From Fibrobacter sp. UWR3 (GTDB lineage Bacteria; Fibrobacterota; Fibrobacteria; Fibrobacterales; Fibrobacteraceae): a stretch of DNA of 64,000 bases. The first letter of the stretch is position 1. Each line of letters starts with the position of its first letter. A program made the position numbers and the translations under genes. Positions 15,753 to 24,518 of the stretch are shown here, in pieces. Where the stretch lies: contig NZ_FRCW01000003.1 of the NCBI RefSeq assembly GCF_900143055.1, positions 124,001 through 188,000 of the forward strand, given 5' to 3'. Below the pieces are notes generated by a model. It saw only the letters and a program-made list of their open reading frames with translations. It was not told where the DNA came from and ran no database searches.

Positions 15753-16775
15753 ATGAGTGAAGCTATTAACAATGTGAAGCAGGCGTTTGACGCAGAACTT
15801 GCGCAAACCGACCTTACGAACCAAGAAGCCGTCAACAACCTCCGCGTGAAGTACCTGGGCAAGAAGGGTGCCGTCACCGACCTCATGAAGCAGATGGGGA
15901 GCTTGAGCGCCGAGGAACGTCCGGCTTACGGCAAGCTCGTGAACGAACTTAAGGTCGCCGTCTCCGAGGCAATCGACAAGGCTATCGAGACTGCGAACCA
16001 GGCCGCCCTCCAGAAGAAGCTGGAAAGTGGCTTTGTAGATACCACGCTCCCGGGCGCAGGCATTCCGGCGGGCAGCACGCATCCGCTTTACGACGTGCGC
16101 GAAGAGATTATCGACTTCTTCAGCCAGATGGGTTTCGAAGTGGACTTCGGTCGCGACATCGAGACGGACTGGTACAACTTCGAGGCGCTCAATACGCCTC
16201 CTGACCACCCGAGCCGCGACATGCAGGACACGTTCTACGTGGACGACAAGGTGATGTTGCGTACGCATACCTCCGGCACGCAGATTCACTACATGGAAAC
16301 GCACAAGCCGCCGTTCCGCATGATTGCTCCGGGCCACGTGTTCCGCGTCGATAACGATGCGACCCACGCCCCGATGTTCCAGCAGTGCGAAGGCCTCGTG
16401 GTCGACGAGAACATCAGTTTTGCAGACCTCAAGGGTGTGCTGCAGGTGTTCATGAACAAGCTGTTCGGCGAAGGCGTCAAGACGCGTTTCCGCCCGAGTT
16501 TCTTCCCCTTCACGGAGCCCAGCGCCGAAATGGACGTGAGCTGCGTGTTCTGCGGTGGCAAGGGTTGCCGTCGCTGCAAGGGAACCGGCTGGATGGAAAT
16601 CGGCGGTTGCGGTTCCGTGGACCCGAACGTGTTCAAGAACTGCGGCATCGATTCCGAGAAGTACACGGGCTTTGCATTCGGCTTCGGTCTCGACCGTATC
16701 GCCATGCTCCGCCACGCGATTCCGGAAATTGGCCTCCTGACGAGCAACGACCAGAGATTCCTGAGCCAGTTTTAG
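15753..16775 (+). CDS. pheS: Phenylalanine--tRNA ligase alpha subunit
   Basis: 340 residues, the family's usual length. It charges tRNA-Phe as an alpha2-beta2 enzyme with PheT. The N-terminal ~90 residues are the coiled-coil tRNA-binding arm (NLRVKYLGKKGAVTDLMKQMG). The class II catalytic core shows GSTHPLYDVREEI, FNFEAL-type motif 1 context (DWYNFEALNTPPDHPSRDMQDTFY), HTSGTQIHYM, motif 2-like RVDNDATHAPMFQQCEG, and motif 3 FGFGLDRIAML. A four-cysteine insert (CVFCGGKGCRRCKGTGW) is present, known in several bacterial PheS proteins. Unusually, pheT is not adjacent: a terminator and then a minus-strand gene follow. Confidence 0.97.
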   Translation: MSEAINNVKQAFDAELAQTDLTNQEAVNNLRVKYLGKKGAVTDLMKQMGSLSAEERPAYGKLVNELKVAVSEAIDKAIETANQAALQKKLESGFVDTTLPGAGIPAGSTHPLYDVREEIIDFFSQMGFEVDFGRDIETDWYNFEALNTPPDHPSRDMQDTFYVDDKVMLRTHTSGTQIHYMETHKPPFRMIAPGHVFRVDNDATHAPMFQQCEGLVVDENISFADLKGVLQVFMNKLFGEGVKTRFRPSFFPFTEPSAEMDVSCVFCGGKGCRRCKGTGWMEIGGCGSVDPNVFKNCGIDSEKYTGFAFGFGLDRIAMLRHAIPEIGLLTSNDQRFLSQF

Positions 16776-16815
16776 GTTAGACGAAAGACCGCTGCGCTGG
16801 TAGACGAAGGAAACG

Positions 16816-16844
16816 AAAAAGCGGACCGCAAGGCCCGCTTTTCT
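16816..16844 (+). terminator. Intrinsic terminator after pheS
   Basis: AAAAGCGGACC-GCAA-GGCCCGCTTTT, an 11-bp stem with one mismatch and a T-tract. Confidence 0.8.
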
Positions 16845-16855
16845 TGTATAAAAAA

Positions 16856-16882
16856 GAGATCCCCGCCTTCGCGGGGATGACA
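16856..16882. repeat. REP-like palindrome
   Basis: GATCCCCGCCTTCGCGGGGATGACA, with a half copy (GCGGGGATGACG) at 16891-16902. Located between pheS and manC. Confidence 0.8.
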
Positions 16883-16906
16883 ATTGTTGTGCGGGGATGA
16901 CGCTTG

Positions 16907-18286
16907 TTATTTGCAGCGGTGGAAGTCGTCTTCCACGCGGATGATGTCGTCTTCGCCGGTGTACTCGCCCACCTGGACTTCCACGATCACGAGCGGGAGG
17001 CGGCCTTCGTTCTGGAGGCGGTGCACCTCGCCCATCGGGATGTAGGTCGACTCGTTCGGACGCACGTAGAACACCTTGTCGCCGACAGTCACGGTAGCAG
17101 TACCGCTCACCACGACCCAGTGTTCGGAACGGTGCAGGTGCTTCTGCAGGCTAAGGCGCTTGCCCGGCTTCACCACGATGCGCTTCATCTTGTAGCGTTC
17201 GGTGGATTCGAGCACGGAGTAAGTACCCCACGGACGGATCACCGTCTGCGGCACGTTGATGAGGTCGGAGCCGCGCTGTTTGAGCTCTTCCACCACCTTC
17301 TTCACCTTCTGGCTGCTGCTAAGCGGGGCGACCAGCAATGCATCCGGAGTGTCGACGATGAGCATCTTGTCGAGGTCGATCGTGGCGATAGCGCGCTGAG
17401 TGCCCATCACGAGAGAATTCTTCGAGCCCACCGCGATGTGGCGCGGGTTCACGTTGTTGCCGTTATCGTCGTGCGGGTATTCCCCATACAAACTATCAAA
17501 GCTTCCGAGGTCGCTCCAGCCGATGTCGCTCGGCACGACCTTCACCTTCTTGGACTTCTCCATCACGGCGTAGTCGATGGAGTTGCTCGGAATGGCAAGC
17601 ATGTCGTCGCGGTTGATGCGGATGGGTTCGCCATCCTCGATGGTCGCGTTGGCGAGCGCCTTCTGTGCGGTGGCGAGCATCTCCGGGGAATACTTGCCAA
17701 GTTCCGCGAGGAAGGTCTTCGCCTTGAAGCAGAAGATGCCGCTGTTCCAGTAGAAGTTGCCTGCGAGCAGGTACTTCTCGGCGGTCGCCAAGTCGGGCTT
17801 TTCCACAAAGCGCTTCACGTTCTCGCCGTCGGCCTCGATGTAGCCGTAACCCGTCTCGGGGCTCGTGGGCGTGATGCCGAACGTCACGAGGTTACCCGCC
17901 TCGGCGAGTTCCTGCGCACGGAGAAGCACCTTCTTGTACTCTTCCTTCTTGCGGATCACGTGATCCGACGGAGAAACGAGCACGATGGTTTCCGGGTTCA
18001 TGGTAAGGCAGGCAAGCGCAATCGCGGGTGCGGTGTTGCGGCCCACGGGTTCCAGCAGGAACTTGCTGCCGGTCTGTCCTTCGGCCTCGAGCTGGTCCTT
18101 CGCGAGGAAGAACTGGTCTGCATTCGAAACGATAAACTGCGACTCGCAGACGGCAGCGTTCGTGACGACCGTCTTGCGGAACAGGGACTGCCCGTCAAAG
18201 AGCGGGGCAAACTGCTTGGGCATCAGGGAACGGCTCACGGGCCAGAGGCGCGTGCCCGAACCGCCACAAAGGATAAGGTTAATCAT
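16907..18286 (-). CDS. manC: Mannose-1-phosphate guanylyltransferase / mannose-6-phosphate isomerase
   Basis: 459 residues, two-domain type II PMI/GMP enzyme. The N-terminal nucleotidyltransferase starts with LILCGGSGTRLWPVSRSLMPKQF (GTP-binding signature and the FVEKP-type motif RFVEKPDLATAEKYL at about residue 165). The C-terminal ~110 residues are a cupin (RPWGTYSVLESTERYKMKRI, LQKHLHRSEHWVVVSGTATV, YIPMGEVHRLQNEG) that isomerises fructose-6-P to mannose-6-P. The product GDP-mannose feeds capsule, O-antigen or exopolysaccharide synthesis. It closes a minus-strand run with a Wza-like exporter, Wzb-like phosphatase and the rfbBC genes, seven bases after the exporter gene. Confidence 0.95.
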   Translation of the reverse strand: MINLILCGGSGTRLWPVSRSLMPKQFAPLFDGQSLFRKTVVTNAAVCESQFIVSNADQFFLAKDQLEAEGQTGSKFLLEPVGRNTAPAIALACLTMNPETIVLVSPSDHVIRKKEEYKKVLLRAQELAEAGNLVTFGITPTSPETGYGYIEADGENVKRFVEKPDLATAEKYLLAGNFYWNSGIFCFKAKTFLAELGKYSPEMLATAQKALANATIEDGEPIRINRDDMLAIPSNSIDYAVMEKSKKVKVVPSDIGWSDLGSFDSLYGEYPHDDNGNNVNPRHIAVGSKNSLVMGTQRAIATIDLDKMLIVDTPDALLVAPLSSSQKVKKVVEELKQRGSDLINVPQTVIRPWGTYSVLESTERYKMKRIVVKPGKRLSLQKHLHRSEHWVVVSGTATVTVGDKVFYVRPNESTYIPMGEVHRLQNEGRLPLVIVEVQVGEYTGEDDIIRVEDDFHRCK

Positions 18287-18292
18287 AATCTA

Positions 18293-19435
18293 TTACCACC
18301 CATCTCTAGAAATCAGCTCAATGTTACGAGTCGTGCTAGCCCCGTAGTTTATGATCGATGCCGTAGGCAAGATCAAATTCACGAGACGGTTCCACGTACC
18401 AAGATCGGAAGCATCGACATAGACAACATCGCGCGAATTCAGGTTGAAGCGTTCGGCCATCGCGAGCGCCATCGCGTTCTTCGCATTCAGGTGGTACACG
18501 TCAATCTGCTTTTCCGAAGTGTTACGGATAACATAAATAGACTTAGAAGACGCATATGTCGTCTGCAGGCCACCAGCCGCAGCCAATGCCTCGACGAGCG
18601 AGAGCTTACCCTGGTTCACGTTCACGGCGCCAGTCCTTGCGACTTCGCCCATCACGAACACGCGATTTTCCTTCTGGGTCTCGCTGAGCGCCGGAATGAA
18701 AATCTGGTCGTCGGGCTTGAGCAGAATCTTGTCGAGCGGAAGGTTCGCCTTGAACGCATCGAGGTAGTTGATGTTGTACACCTTGTCACCACGGCGAAGC
18801 TGCATTCCGGCAGGGTCGGCCTCTTCGGCAAAGCCACCTACACCGGCAATCGCTGCGGGGATAGTCATCGGCAGTTCATTGAATGCGATGTAGCCCGGTT
18901 TGTTCACCGCACCGGAGACAAACGCCTTGAGGCTGTTGTAGCCCGTCACGCGCACGTCGACCTGCGGGTCGTTCAAGATCTTGTCAGAAAGACGCTTCGT
19001 GATTTCGGTACGGAGTTCCTGCGCCGTAAGACCCGCGGCCTTAATCTCGCCAGCATAGGGGTAGAATAGCGTGCCATCAGTCGTCACGCGCTGGCCGGCA
19101 GGCTGGTACTGGCCCATCGGGGAGGTAAGTTCCGGGTGTTCCCAGACAACCACCTGAACCATGTCCAGAGGACCGATACGGTATTCAAGACTCGGCAGGG
19201 AATCCACAATCAGTTCGGCGAGGTCACCGAAATCCGACTTCGAAGAATCACCGGTAGCAGTCGTGCCCGTGCCAAAATCGCCCTTTTCGATAGAGTGAAC
19301 AACCACCTTGATTCCGTTATATTCTGCGGAGCCTTCCGCATCACCTTCCGGGACAGTCATCCGCATGTGGGGGCCAAGCGAACAGCCGCCCAGGACAAGA
19401 GCCACACCGGCAAGCAAAAGATTCAACTTTTTCAT
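18293..19435 (-). CDS. Wza-like polysaccharide export lipoprotein
   Basis: 380 residues. The signal peptide ends in the lipobox LGGCS (about residue 17). The core shows the poly-export motif YRIGPLDMVQVVVWEHPEL and TTDGTLFYPYAGEIKAAGLTAQELRTEI (about residues 85-155), followed by SLBB domains (VFVSGAVNKPGYIAF...TIPAAIAGVGGF and VFVMGEVARTGAVNV...LVEALAAAGGL). It should form the outer-membrane channel that exports polysaccharide. Its start shares a base with the stop of the upstream phosphatase gene (TAATG). No Wzc-type tyrosine kinase or Wzx/Wzy is within the run, so the rest of the export system must lie elsewhere. Confidence 0.92.
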   Translation of the reverse strand: MKKLNLLLAGVALVLGGCSLGPHMRMTVPEGDAEGSAEYNGIKVVVHSIEKGDFGTGTTATGDSSKSDFGDLAELIVDSLPSLEYRIGPLDMVQVVVWEHPELTSPMGQYQPAGQRVTTDGTLFYPYAGEIKAAGLTAQELRTEITKRLSDKILNDPQVDVRVTGYNSLKAFVSGAVNKPGYIAFNELPMTIPAAIAGVGGFAEEADPAGMQLRRGDKVYNINYLDAFKANLPLDKILLKPDDQIFIPALSETQKENRVFVMGEVARTGAVNVNQGKLSLVEALAAAGGLQTTYASSKSIYVIRNTSEKQIDVYHLNAKNAMALAMAERFNLNSRDVVYVDASDLGTWNRLVNLILPTASIINYGASTTRNIELISRDGW

Positions 19436-19878
19436 TATTGAGCCTCGCTCTGTTTGATTTTTTCAACCCAATAGGGCGTAAGTTTCGAAATAAAATTCCA
19501 GGCCAGCACGAACGCATTTTCCGGGCGGCGGTACGGGTCGGGAATATCGACCTGCTGGGCTTCGCCATAACGGTGAACCTTGTCCCCGAATTCCGGGTAA
19601 CGGCGCTGGAGTTCGGTCTTGTGACCGTTTTCCATCACGAGAACCAGATCCGCCCACTTGAGGATATCCAAGTTTATCTGGCGTGCACGGTGTGCACTCA
19701 TGTCGATTCCGTGCTGCATGGCAATTTTCTGGCTGATTTCATGGGCAGGATGGTCCACCAGGGCACCAAGCCCGGCACTCATCACGTTAAAGCCCTCGCC
19801 CAGTTCCTTTTTCAGGAGGTATTCCCCCGTAGGACTGCGGCAGATGTTGCCTGTACAAACGACTAGAATGTTTTTCAT
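19435..19878 (-). CDS. Low-molecular-weight protein-tyrosine phosphatase (Wzb-like)
   Basis: 147 residues. The P-loop VVCTGNICRSPTGE (CX5R, Cys about residue 8) opens the protein, and the general acid lies in the late DPYRRPE motif (about residue 115), as in bacterial LMW-PTPs. In capsule systems this enzyme dephosphorylates the Wzc kinase and so controls chain export. It is coupled by a one-base overlap to the Wza-like gene, which supports this role. The partner kinase is not in the window. Confidence 0.93.
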   Translation of the reverse strand: MKNILVVCTGNICRSPTGEYLLKKELGEGFNVMSAGLGALVDHPAHEISQKIAMQHGIDMSAHRARQINLDILKWADLVLVMENGHKTELQRRYPEFGDKVHRYGEAQQVDIPDPYRRPENAFVLAWNFISKLTPYWVEKIKQSEAQ

Positions 19879-19908
19879 TGGCTCTTAAATTAGAAAATTA
19901 TATCATAA

Positions 19909-19936
19909 GAGATGCCCGCCTGCGCGGGCATGACAA
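19909..19936. repeat. REP-like palindrome (GCCCGC variant)
   Basis: GAGATGCCCGCCTGCGCGGGCATGACAA, between rfbC and the phosphatase gene. The stem has the same form as the TCCCCGC elements but with the outer pairs changed in both arms. Confidence 0.75.
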
Positions 19937-19942
19937 TTAGAA

Positions 19943-20506
19943 TTACAGTTCAAAGGCGAAGCCCAGGTCCTTAAGCGCCGGATTCTTCGTGTCCTTTTCG
20001 GAGAGGAGGGGCTCGAATCCGTTGCCGACCGGCCACTTGATGCCGATTTCAGGATCGTTCCACATAAGACCGCCTTCGTCCTTGGGATCGTAGAGGCGGG
20101 TGCACTTGTACACGAAGGTAGCCGTTTCGCTGAGAACTACAAAACCGTGGGCAAAGCCTTCGGGAATGTAGAACTGCTTCTTGTTTTCGGCGGAAAGCGT
20201 AACGCCTTCCCACTTGCCGAATGTGGGGCTGCCCTTGCGGAGGTCTACGGCCACGTCAAAGACTTCGCCTTCGATCACGCGGACGAGCTTGCCCTGCGGA
20301 TTCTTCTTTTGGAAATGCAGTCCGCGGAGAACTCCCTTCTTGCTGCGGGATTCGTTATCTTGTACGAAAACCATATCCAGGCCGGCTGCATCGAATTCCG
20401 CCTTGTTGTAGGTTTCCATAAAATAGCCGCGATGGTCGCCATAGACCGTCGGTTCAACGATTGTTACGCCCTCGATAGAGGTTTTGATAAAGTTAAACTT
20501 TCCCAT
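19943..20506 (-). CDS. rfbC: dTDP-4-dehydrorhamnose 3,5-epimerase
   Basis: 187 residues, usual length. Cupin-fold epimerase of the dTDP-rhamnose pathway: it inverts C3 and C5 of dTDP-4-keto-6-deoxyglucose. Visible marks are EPTVYGDHRGYFMETYN, FVQDNESRSKKGVLRGLHFQ (catalytic His in GLHFQ), VIEGEVFDVAVDLRKGSPTFGKW and FYIPEGFAHGFVVLSETATFVYKCT. It lies just after rfbB on the same strand; rfbA and rfbD are not in this window. A strong GGAG site precedes the ATG. A repeat-like palindrome lies between it and rfbB. Confidence 0.96.
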   Translation of the reverse strand: MGKFNFIKTSIEGVTIVEPTVYGDHRGYFMETYNKAEFDAAGLDMVFVQDNESRSKKGVLRGLHFQKKNPQGKLVRVIEGEVFDVAVDLRKGSPTFGKWEGVTLSAENKKQFYIPEGFAHGFVVLSETATFVYKCTRLYDPKDEGGLMWNDPEIGIKWPVGNGFEPLLSEKDTKNPALKDLGFAFEL

Positions 20507-20521
20507 TTTGAATCTCCTATA

Positions 20522-20562
20522 GATCCTTCGACTTCGCCTTACAGGCTTCGCTCAGGATGACA
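20522..20562. repeat. Dispersed repeat (CTTCGACTTCGC...AGGATGACA)
   Basis: Contains GATCCTTCGACTTCGCC, then GGCTTCGCTCAGGATGACA. It forms a weak hairpin between rfbB and rfbC and shares the GGATGACA end with the REP-like elements. Confidence 0.55.
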
Positions 20563-20568
20563 CGTAGG

Positions 20569-21702
20569 CTATCTATTCCCGTACATTTTTTCGTAATACT
20601 TTTCGTAGTCGCCGCTGGTGATGTTGTCGAGCCATTCCTGGTTGTCGAGGTACCAGCGCACCGTCTTCTCGATGCCTTCTTCGAACTGCAGGGACGGTTC
20701 CCAGCCGAGTTCCTTCTGGAGCTTGGTGGAGTCGATGGCGTAGCGGGCGTCGTGGCCTAGGCGGTCCGTCACGTAGGTGATGAGGTTCATGTCCTCGCCT
20801 TCCGCGCGGCCGAGCAGCTTATCGACTGTCTTGATGACGACCTTGATGATGTCGATGTTCTTCCATTCGTTGAAACCGCCGATGTTGTAGGTTTCGGCAA
20901 TTTTGCCGTTGTGGAAAATCACGTCGATGGCGCGAGCGTGGTCTTCTACGAAGAGCCAGTCGCGAACGTTCTCGCCCTTGCCGTAAACCGGGAGCGGCTT
21001 CTTGTGGCGGATGTTGTTGATGAACAGCGGAATCAACTTTTCGGGGAACTGGTACGGACCGTAGTTGTTGCTGCAGTTCGTGACAATCGTCGGCATGCCG
21101 TAGGTGTCGTGGAACGCGCGCACAAAGTGGTCGGAGCCCGCCTTGGATGCAGAATACGGAGAATGCGGCGTGTACTTTGTGGTCTCGTAGAAGAAGTCGT
21201 CGCCGTAGGCCAGGTGATGCTCGGAGCTGGAAGCCGTCGTGGTGAACGGGGGCGTAATGCCTTCCGGGTGGTTCATCTTGAGGGCGCCATAGACTTCGTC
21301 GGTAGAGATGTGGTAGAAGCGCTTGCCCTCGTACTTTTCGGGCAAGGATTCCCAGTAGAGCTTCGCAGCCTGAAGCAGGCTCAAAGTTCCCATGACGTTC
21401 GTCTTCGCAAACGTGAACGGGTCCTTGATGGAGCGGTCCACGTGGCTTTCTGCCGCGAGGTGGATGATACCGTCGACATGCTCATCCTGCATGAGCTTGT
21501 AGAACGCGTCAAAGTCGCAGATGTCCATCTTCACGAACTTGTAATTCGGCTTGTTCTCGATATCCTTGAGGTTCGCGAGGTTGCCCGCATAGGTAAGCTT
21601 ATCGAGGTTGATAATCTTGTATTCCGGGTACTTGTTCACGAACAGGCGAACCACGTGGCTCCCGATAAAGCCTGCACCGCCGGTAATGACGATATTCTTC
21701 AT
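20569..21702 (-). CDS. rfbB: dTDP-glucose 4,6-dehydratase
   Basis: 377 residues from the ATG at 21700-21702, preceded by TTGGAG; the frame is open further upstream but the NAD-binding start MKNIVITGGAGFIGSHVV fixes the N-terminus. Extended SDR enzyme: glycine-rich TGGAGFIG, active-site Tyr and Lys in YSASKAGSDHFVRAF, and STDEVYGAL, which carries the catalytic D-E pair. It turns dTDP-glucose into dTDP-4-keto-6-deoxyglucose, the substrate for RfbC. About 60 bases separate it from rfbC. Start of the surface polysaccharide run. Confidence 0.96.
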   Translation of the reverse strand: MKNIVITGGAGFIGSHVVRLFVNKYPEYKIINLDKLTYAGNLANLKDIENKPNYKFVKMDICDFDAFYKLMQDEHVDGIIHLAAESHVDRSIKDPFTFAKTNVMGTLSLLQAAKLYWESLPEKYEGKRFYHISTDEVYGALKMNHPEGITPPFTTTASSSEHHLAYGDDFFYETTKYTPHSPYSASKAGSDHFVRAFHDTYGMPTIVTNCSNNYGPYQFPEKLIPLFINNIRHKKPLPVYGKGENVRDWLFVEDHARAIDVIFHNGKIAETYNIGGFNEWKNIDIIKVVIKTVDKLLGRAEGEDMNLITYVTDRLGHDARYAIDSTKLQKELGWEPSLQFEEGIEKTVRWYLDNQEWLDNITSGDYEKYYEKMYGNR

Positions 21703-21731
21703 AAAAACTCCAATTTTATGGAGCAAATATA

Positions 21732-22622
21732 TTAAATCTGGCCTACGATATACTCGTACGGGTTCGCGAGAGTTTCCAAATCCACGGAAACAGAGGGAAT
21801 TTGCCAGCGGAACCATGTCAGCTGGCGTTTCGCGTAGTTGCGGGTCTTGCGTTTGACCTCATCGACAACCCGCGCCACATCCGCAGGTGATGTCGCCTGC
21901 AGGAGTTCACGGTACCCGAGACTCTGCCATGCGGGAGCATCGAGCGGCACGTTCTTTGCAAGGCGGTGAACCTCATCGAGCCAGCCATCCGCCATCATCT
22001 TGTCCACGCGGGCATTGATGCGGGCGTACAGGTTTTCGCGCGAACGCTGGAGCCAGAAGACGGGAATCTGCCCGATACCGCCCTCGCGTTCCTTTTGCCA
22101 GTCCGAAAGCTTGCGGCCCGTCGCCTGCCACACTTCCAGTATGCGGATGATGCGCTGGGCGTTTTCCTTCTCGACTCCGGCCATCGCCTCGGGGTCTACT
22201 TCCTGCGCAGTTTTGAACAAACTATCAAGACCTTCGCAGACAGCTTTTTCTTCAAGGCCTGCACGCACACCCGGCTCTATCTTCGGGATTTTCGGGAGCC
22301 CGAGCATCAGCGACTGCAGGTAAAGTCCCGTACCGCCAACCGCAATGTAGTTCCTGCCGGGATTTGCTTCCAGCAGTTCGCGCACGTTCCTGCAAAAATC
22401 CCCCGCCGAAAAAGTTTCCCGCGGGTCAAGGAAGTTTACCATGTGGTGTTTCACCCGCTCCATTTCTGCAGGTGAAGGCTGTGCCGTCCCTATCGCGAAG
22501 CCCGTGTATATCTGGCGCGAATCCACCCCGATTATTTCGGCATCGAATCGTTCCGCGAGGTCGAGCGAAAGGCGCGACTTCCCTATTCCCGTGGCTCCGG
22601 CGATTGCAAAGAGGATTGGCAT
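21732..22622 (-). CDS. miaA: tRNA dimethylallyltransferase
   Basis: 296 residues from the ATG at 22620-22622. Adds an isopentenyl group to A37 of tRNAs reading UNN codons. The P-loop AIAGATGIGKSRLSLDLA, the substrate-contact GVDSRQIYTGFAIGTAQPS, the VGGTGLYLQSLMLGL motif and the C-terminal RNYAKRQLTWFR (catalytic and tRNA-binding) are all in order. Length is that of the family. It stands alone between rfbB and a divergent gene whose start lies 28 bases away. Confidence 0.96.
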   Translation of the reverse strand: MPILFAIAGATGIGKSRLSLDLAERFDAEIIGVDSRQIYTGFAIGTAQPSPAEMERVKHHMVNFLDPRETFSAGDFCRNVRELLEANPGRNYIAVGGTGLYLQSLMLGLPKIPKIEPGVRAGLEEKAVCEGLDSLFKTAQEVDPEAMAGVEKENAQRIIRILEVWQATGRKLSDWQKEREGGIGQIPVFWLQRSRENLYARINARVDKMMADGWLDEVHRLAKNVPLDAPAWQSLGYRELLQATSPADVARVVDEVKRKTRNYAKRQLTWFRWQIPSVSVDLETLANPYEYIVGQI

Positions 22623-22650
22623 GCCCGCAATATAATTATATTTGGAGGGG

Positions 22651-23781
22651 ATGAAAAACGCAAAGCATATAATCGCCATATTTATTGTTCTCGGGGTACT
22701 CGCTACGGCAGCCTACCTACTCCCCAAGAGCGATATCGAAAGTTTATGGGCGAAGAGCGATACTCCGGCAGAAGAAATTGCAGACACGACCGTTTCCGTA
22801 CAGGACACCACGCCGTTTATCGACCGCATGAAGGCAGACATAGGCGTTATCCAGGCGCAGTTCTCCCGCCGGAAAAAGCGCGACGTGTGGACTCTCGGGA
22901 ACGGAACCACGATTATCCGCTACCTGTTGCAGGCGAAGCGGTTCATCGACAAGAACAACGGGAAGGTCCTCTACATGGAGGAGCTTTTCAACGACAACGA
23001 CGCGTTCCAGTCTGCAAACCTGGACGCGCTCTCCCCCGATGGCGATACGCTCCGGATAAACCTGCAAATATCACGCAACATATTCCGCGACAACGCATCG
23101 TACCTTTCAGTCTCGTTCCAGATAACCGGAGAAGCTTTCCAGCAAAAAAGAATTATGCCCGAAATCATCGCGGCGCTCAATTCGCTCGACTACCCCTACG
23201 ACCTGCTGATAACCCCGTTCGACATGCCGAAGGGCTTCTACCCCGACCTGGACAAGATAAAGAACAAAGAACTCGTACTGTGGCTCCTCATGGAATCGAA
23301 CAGCCTTGACAGCAGGCACAAGAACATGCGCGCCATCCGCAGTTACCTCACGGAAGACCAGATTTCAGAAATCATTGCGGACGCCAAGACGCTCGTACCC
23401 TCGGCAAACGGGATAGCCACGCGATTCGCCGACAAGGCAGTCGAACACAAGCCGCTGCTGCAGGCGGTACTCAACGCAGCGAAGGCACACCAGCTGTGGT
23501 TTGCTGACCTTTCGGGCAACAGCAAGTCCAAGGTTTCGGACGTCTGCCCCGAAGTGGGCATGAACTGCAAGATTATCACGCCCTACAACCCCTCGAACAG
23601 CAGCATTGACGACTTCGTCCACAAGAAACTCCGCGGGGCGGCAAGGAGCGGCATGGCGGCAATCATTCTCCCCCTCACGCTCGAGAGCGTCCAGAAAGTC
23701 AAGACATTGAAAGAAAAAACGACCGCGCAGGGTACCACGCTCATAAATTTATCTACCTTTATGAACACCAACAAGGAGTAG
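22651..23781 (+). CDS. Divergent polysaccharide deacetylase-like secreted protein (YibQ-like)
   Basis: 376 residues. A membrane anchor or signal segment (HIIAIFIVLGVLATAAYLL, about residues 5-23) is followed by a ~130-residue N-terminal region and then a domain like the divergent polysaccharide deacetylases (YibQ/DUF610): a LLITPFDMPKG strand, LVLWLLMESNSLDSR, a ...GIATRFADKAVEHKPLLQAVLNAAKAHQLWFADLSGNSKSKV segment typical of the family, and AARSGMAAIILPLTLESVQ near the end. Metal ligands of classical deacetylases are not obvious, so activity is doubtful. The ATG follows GGAGGGG directly; a TTG at 22642 is the alternative. It ends five bases before pdxJ and probably shares its message. Confidence 0.7.
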   Translation: MKNAKHIIAIFIVLGVLATAAYLLPKSDIESLWAKSDTPAEEIADTTVSVQDTTPFIDRMKADIGVIQAQFSRRKKRDVWTLGNGTTIIRYLLQAKRFIDKNNGKVLYMEELFNDNDAFQSANLDALSPDGDTLRINLQISRNIFRDNASYLSVSFQITGEAFQQKRIMPEIIAALNSLDYPYDLLITPFDMPKGFYPDLDKIKNKELVLWLLMESNSLDSRHKNMRAIRSYLTEDQISEIIADAKTLVPSANGIATRFADKAVEHKPLLQAVLNAAKAHQLWFADLSGNSKSKVSDVCPEVGMNCKIITPYNPSNSSIDDFVHKKLRGAARSGMAAIILPLTLESVQKVKTLKEKTTAQGTTLINLSTFMNTNKE

Positions 23782-23786
23782 TTTCC

Positions 23787-24518
23787 ATGACCGTAAAACT
23801 GGGTGTCAACGTAGACCACATCGCCACTATCCGTGAAGCACGCAAGATCCGTGAACCGGATCCGGTTGCCGCAGCGATTATTGCCGAACTCGCAGGCTGC
23901 AACGGCATTGTTGCCCACCTGCGCGAAGACAAGCGTCACATCCAGGACCGCGACCTCAAGCTTTTGCGCGGCACGGTTTCCACGAAACTCAACCTCCAGA
24001 TTTCTACCAATCCCGAGATGGTGCAGTTCGCCATCAACGTGCAGCCCGATATGGTGACACTCGTACCCGAGAACAGCCAGGAAATCACGACCGAGGCGGG
24101 CATGAACGTCGCGGCAAAGATTGACGAGATTGCAAAAATCGTGATGACCCTCAAGAACAACGACATCGCGACATGCATCTTCATCGACCCCGAAACCGAG
24201 CAGGTGAAGGCATCGAAGAAGGTCGGTGCCGACTTCGTGGAATTCAGCACCGCAAGGTACGCCTCGGCTTGCGACCTCGGCAGCATCCAGGAAGTCAACC
24301 GCGAAATTTCCGCCATCCAGGACATGACCGTCCTTGCAAAGAAGTACGGCCTGCGCGTCAATGCAGGTCACGGTCTCAACTACAGGAACGTGGAAGCCAT
24401 TGCAGCCATCGAGGGCATTGAAGAACTCAACATCGGCCACAGCATCGTGGCGAGGGCAGTTCTCGTGGGCCTTGAACGCGCCGTGAAGGAAATGCTTGAC
24501 CTGCTCAGGCGTCAATAG
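23787..24518 (+). CDS. pdxJ: Pyridoxine 5'-phosphate synthase
   Basis: 243 residues, usual length. Condenses 1-deoxyxylulose-5-phosphate with 3-amino-2-oxopropyl phosphate in vitamin B6 synthesis. TIM-barrel marks: LGVNVDHIATIREAR (N-terminal signature), DPVAAAIIAELAGCNGIVAHLREDKRHIQDRDL, NLQISTNPEM, VTLVPE, VEFSTARYA, NAGHGLNYRNV and LNIGHSIVARAVLVGLERAV. It follows the deacetylase-like gene by five bases with a GGAG site. Its stop codon lies within an AGTCATT-type heptamer array that continues downstream. Confidence 0.97.
   Translation: MTVKLGVNVDHIATIREARKIREPDPVAAAIIAELAGCNGIVAHLREDKRHIQDRDLKLLRGTVSTKLNLQISTNPEMVQFAINVQPDMVTLVPENSQEITTEAGMNVAAKIDEIAKIVMTLKNNDIATCIFIDPETEQVKASKKVGADFVEFSTARYASACDLGSIQEVNREISAIQDMTVLAKKYGLRVNAGHGLNYRNVEAIAAIEGIEELNIGHSIVARAVLVGLERAVKEMLDLLRRQ

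Noticed and set aside
16904-19069. 721-codon frame opposite manC and the exporter gene
   Set aside because: Its frame spans two clear genes on the other strand; histidine- and valine-rich antisense composition.
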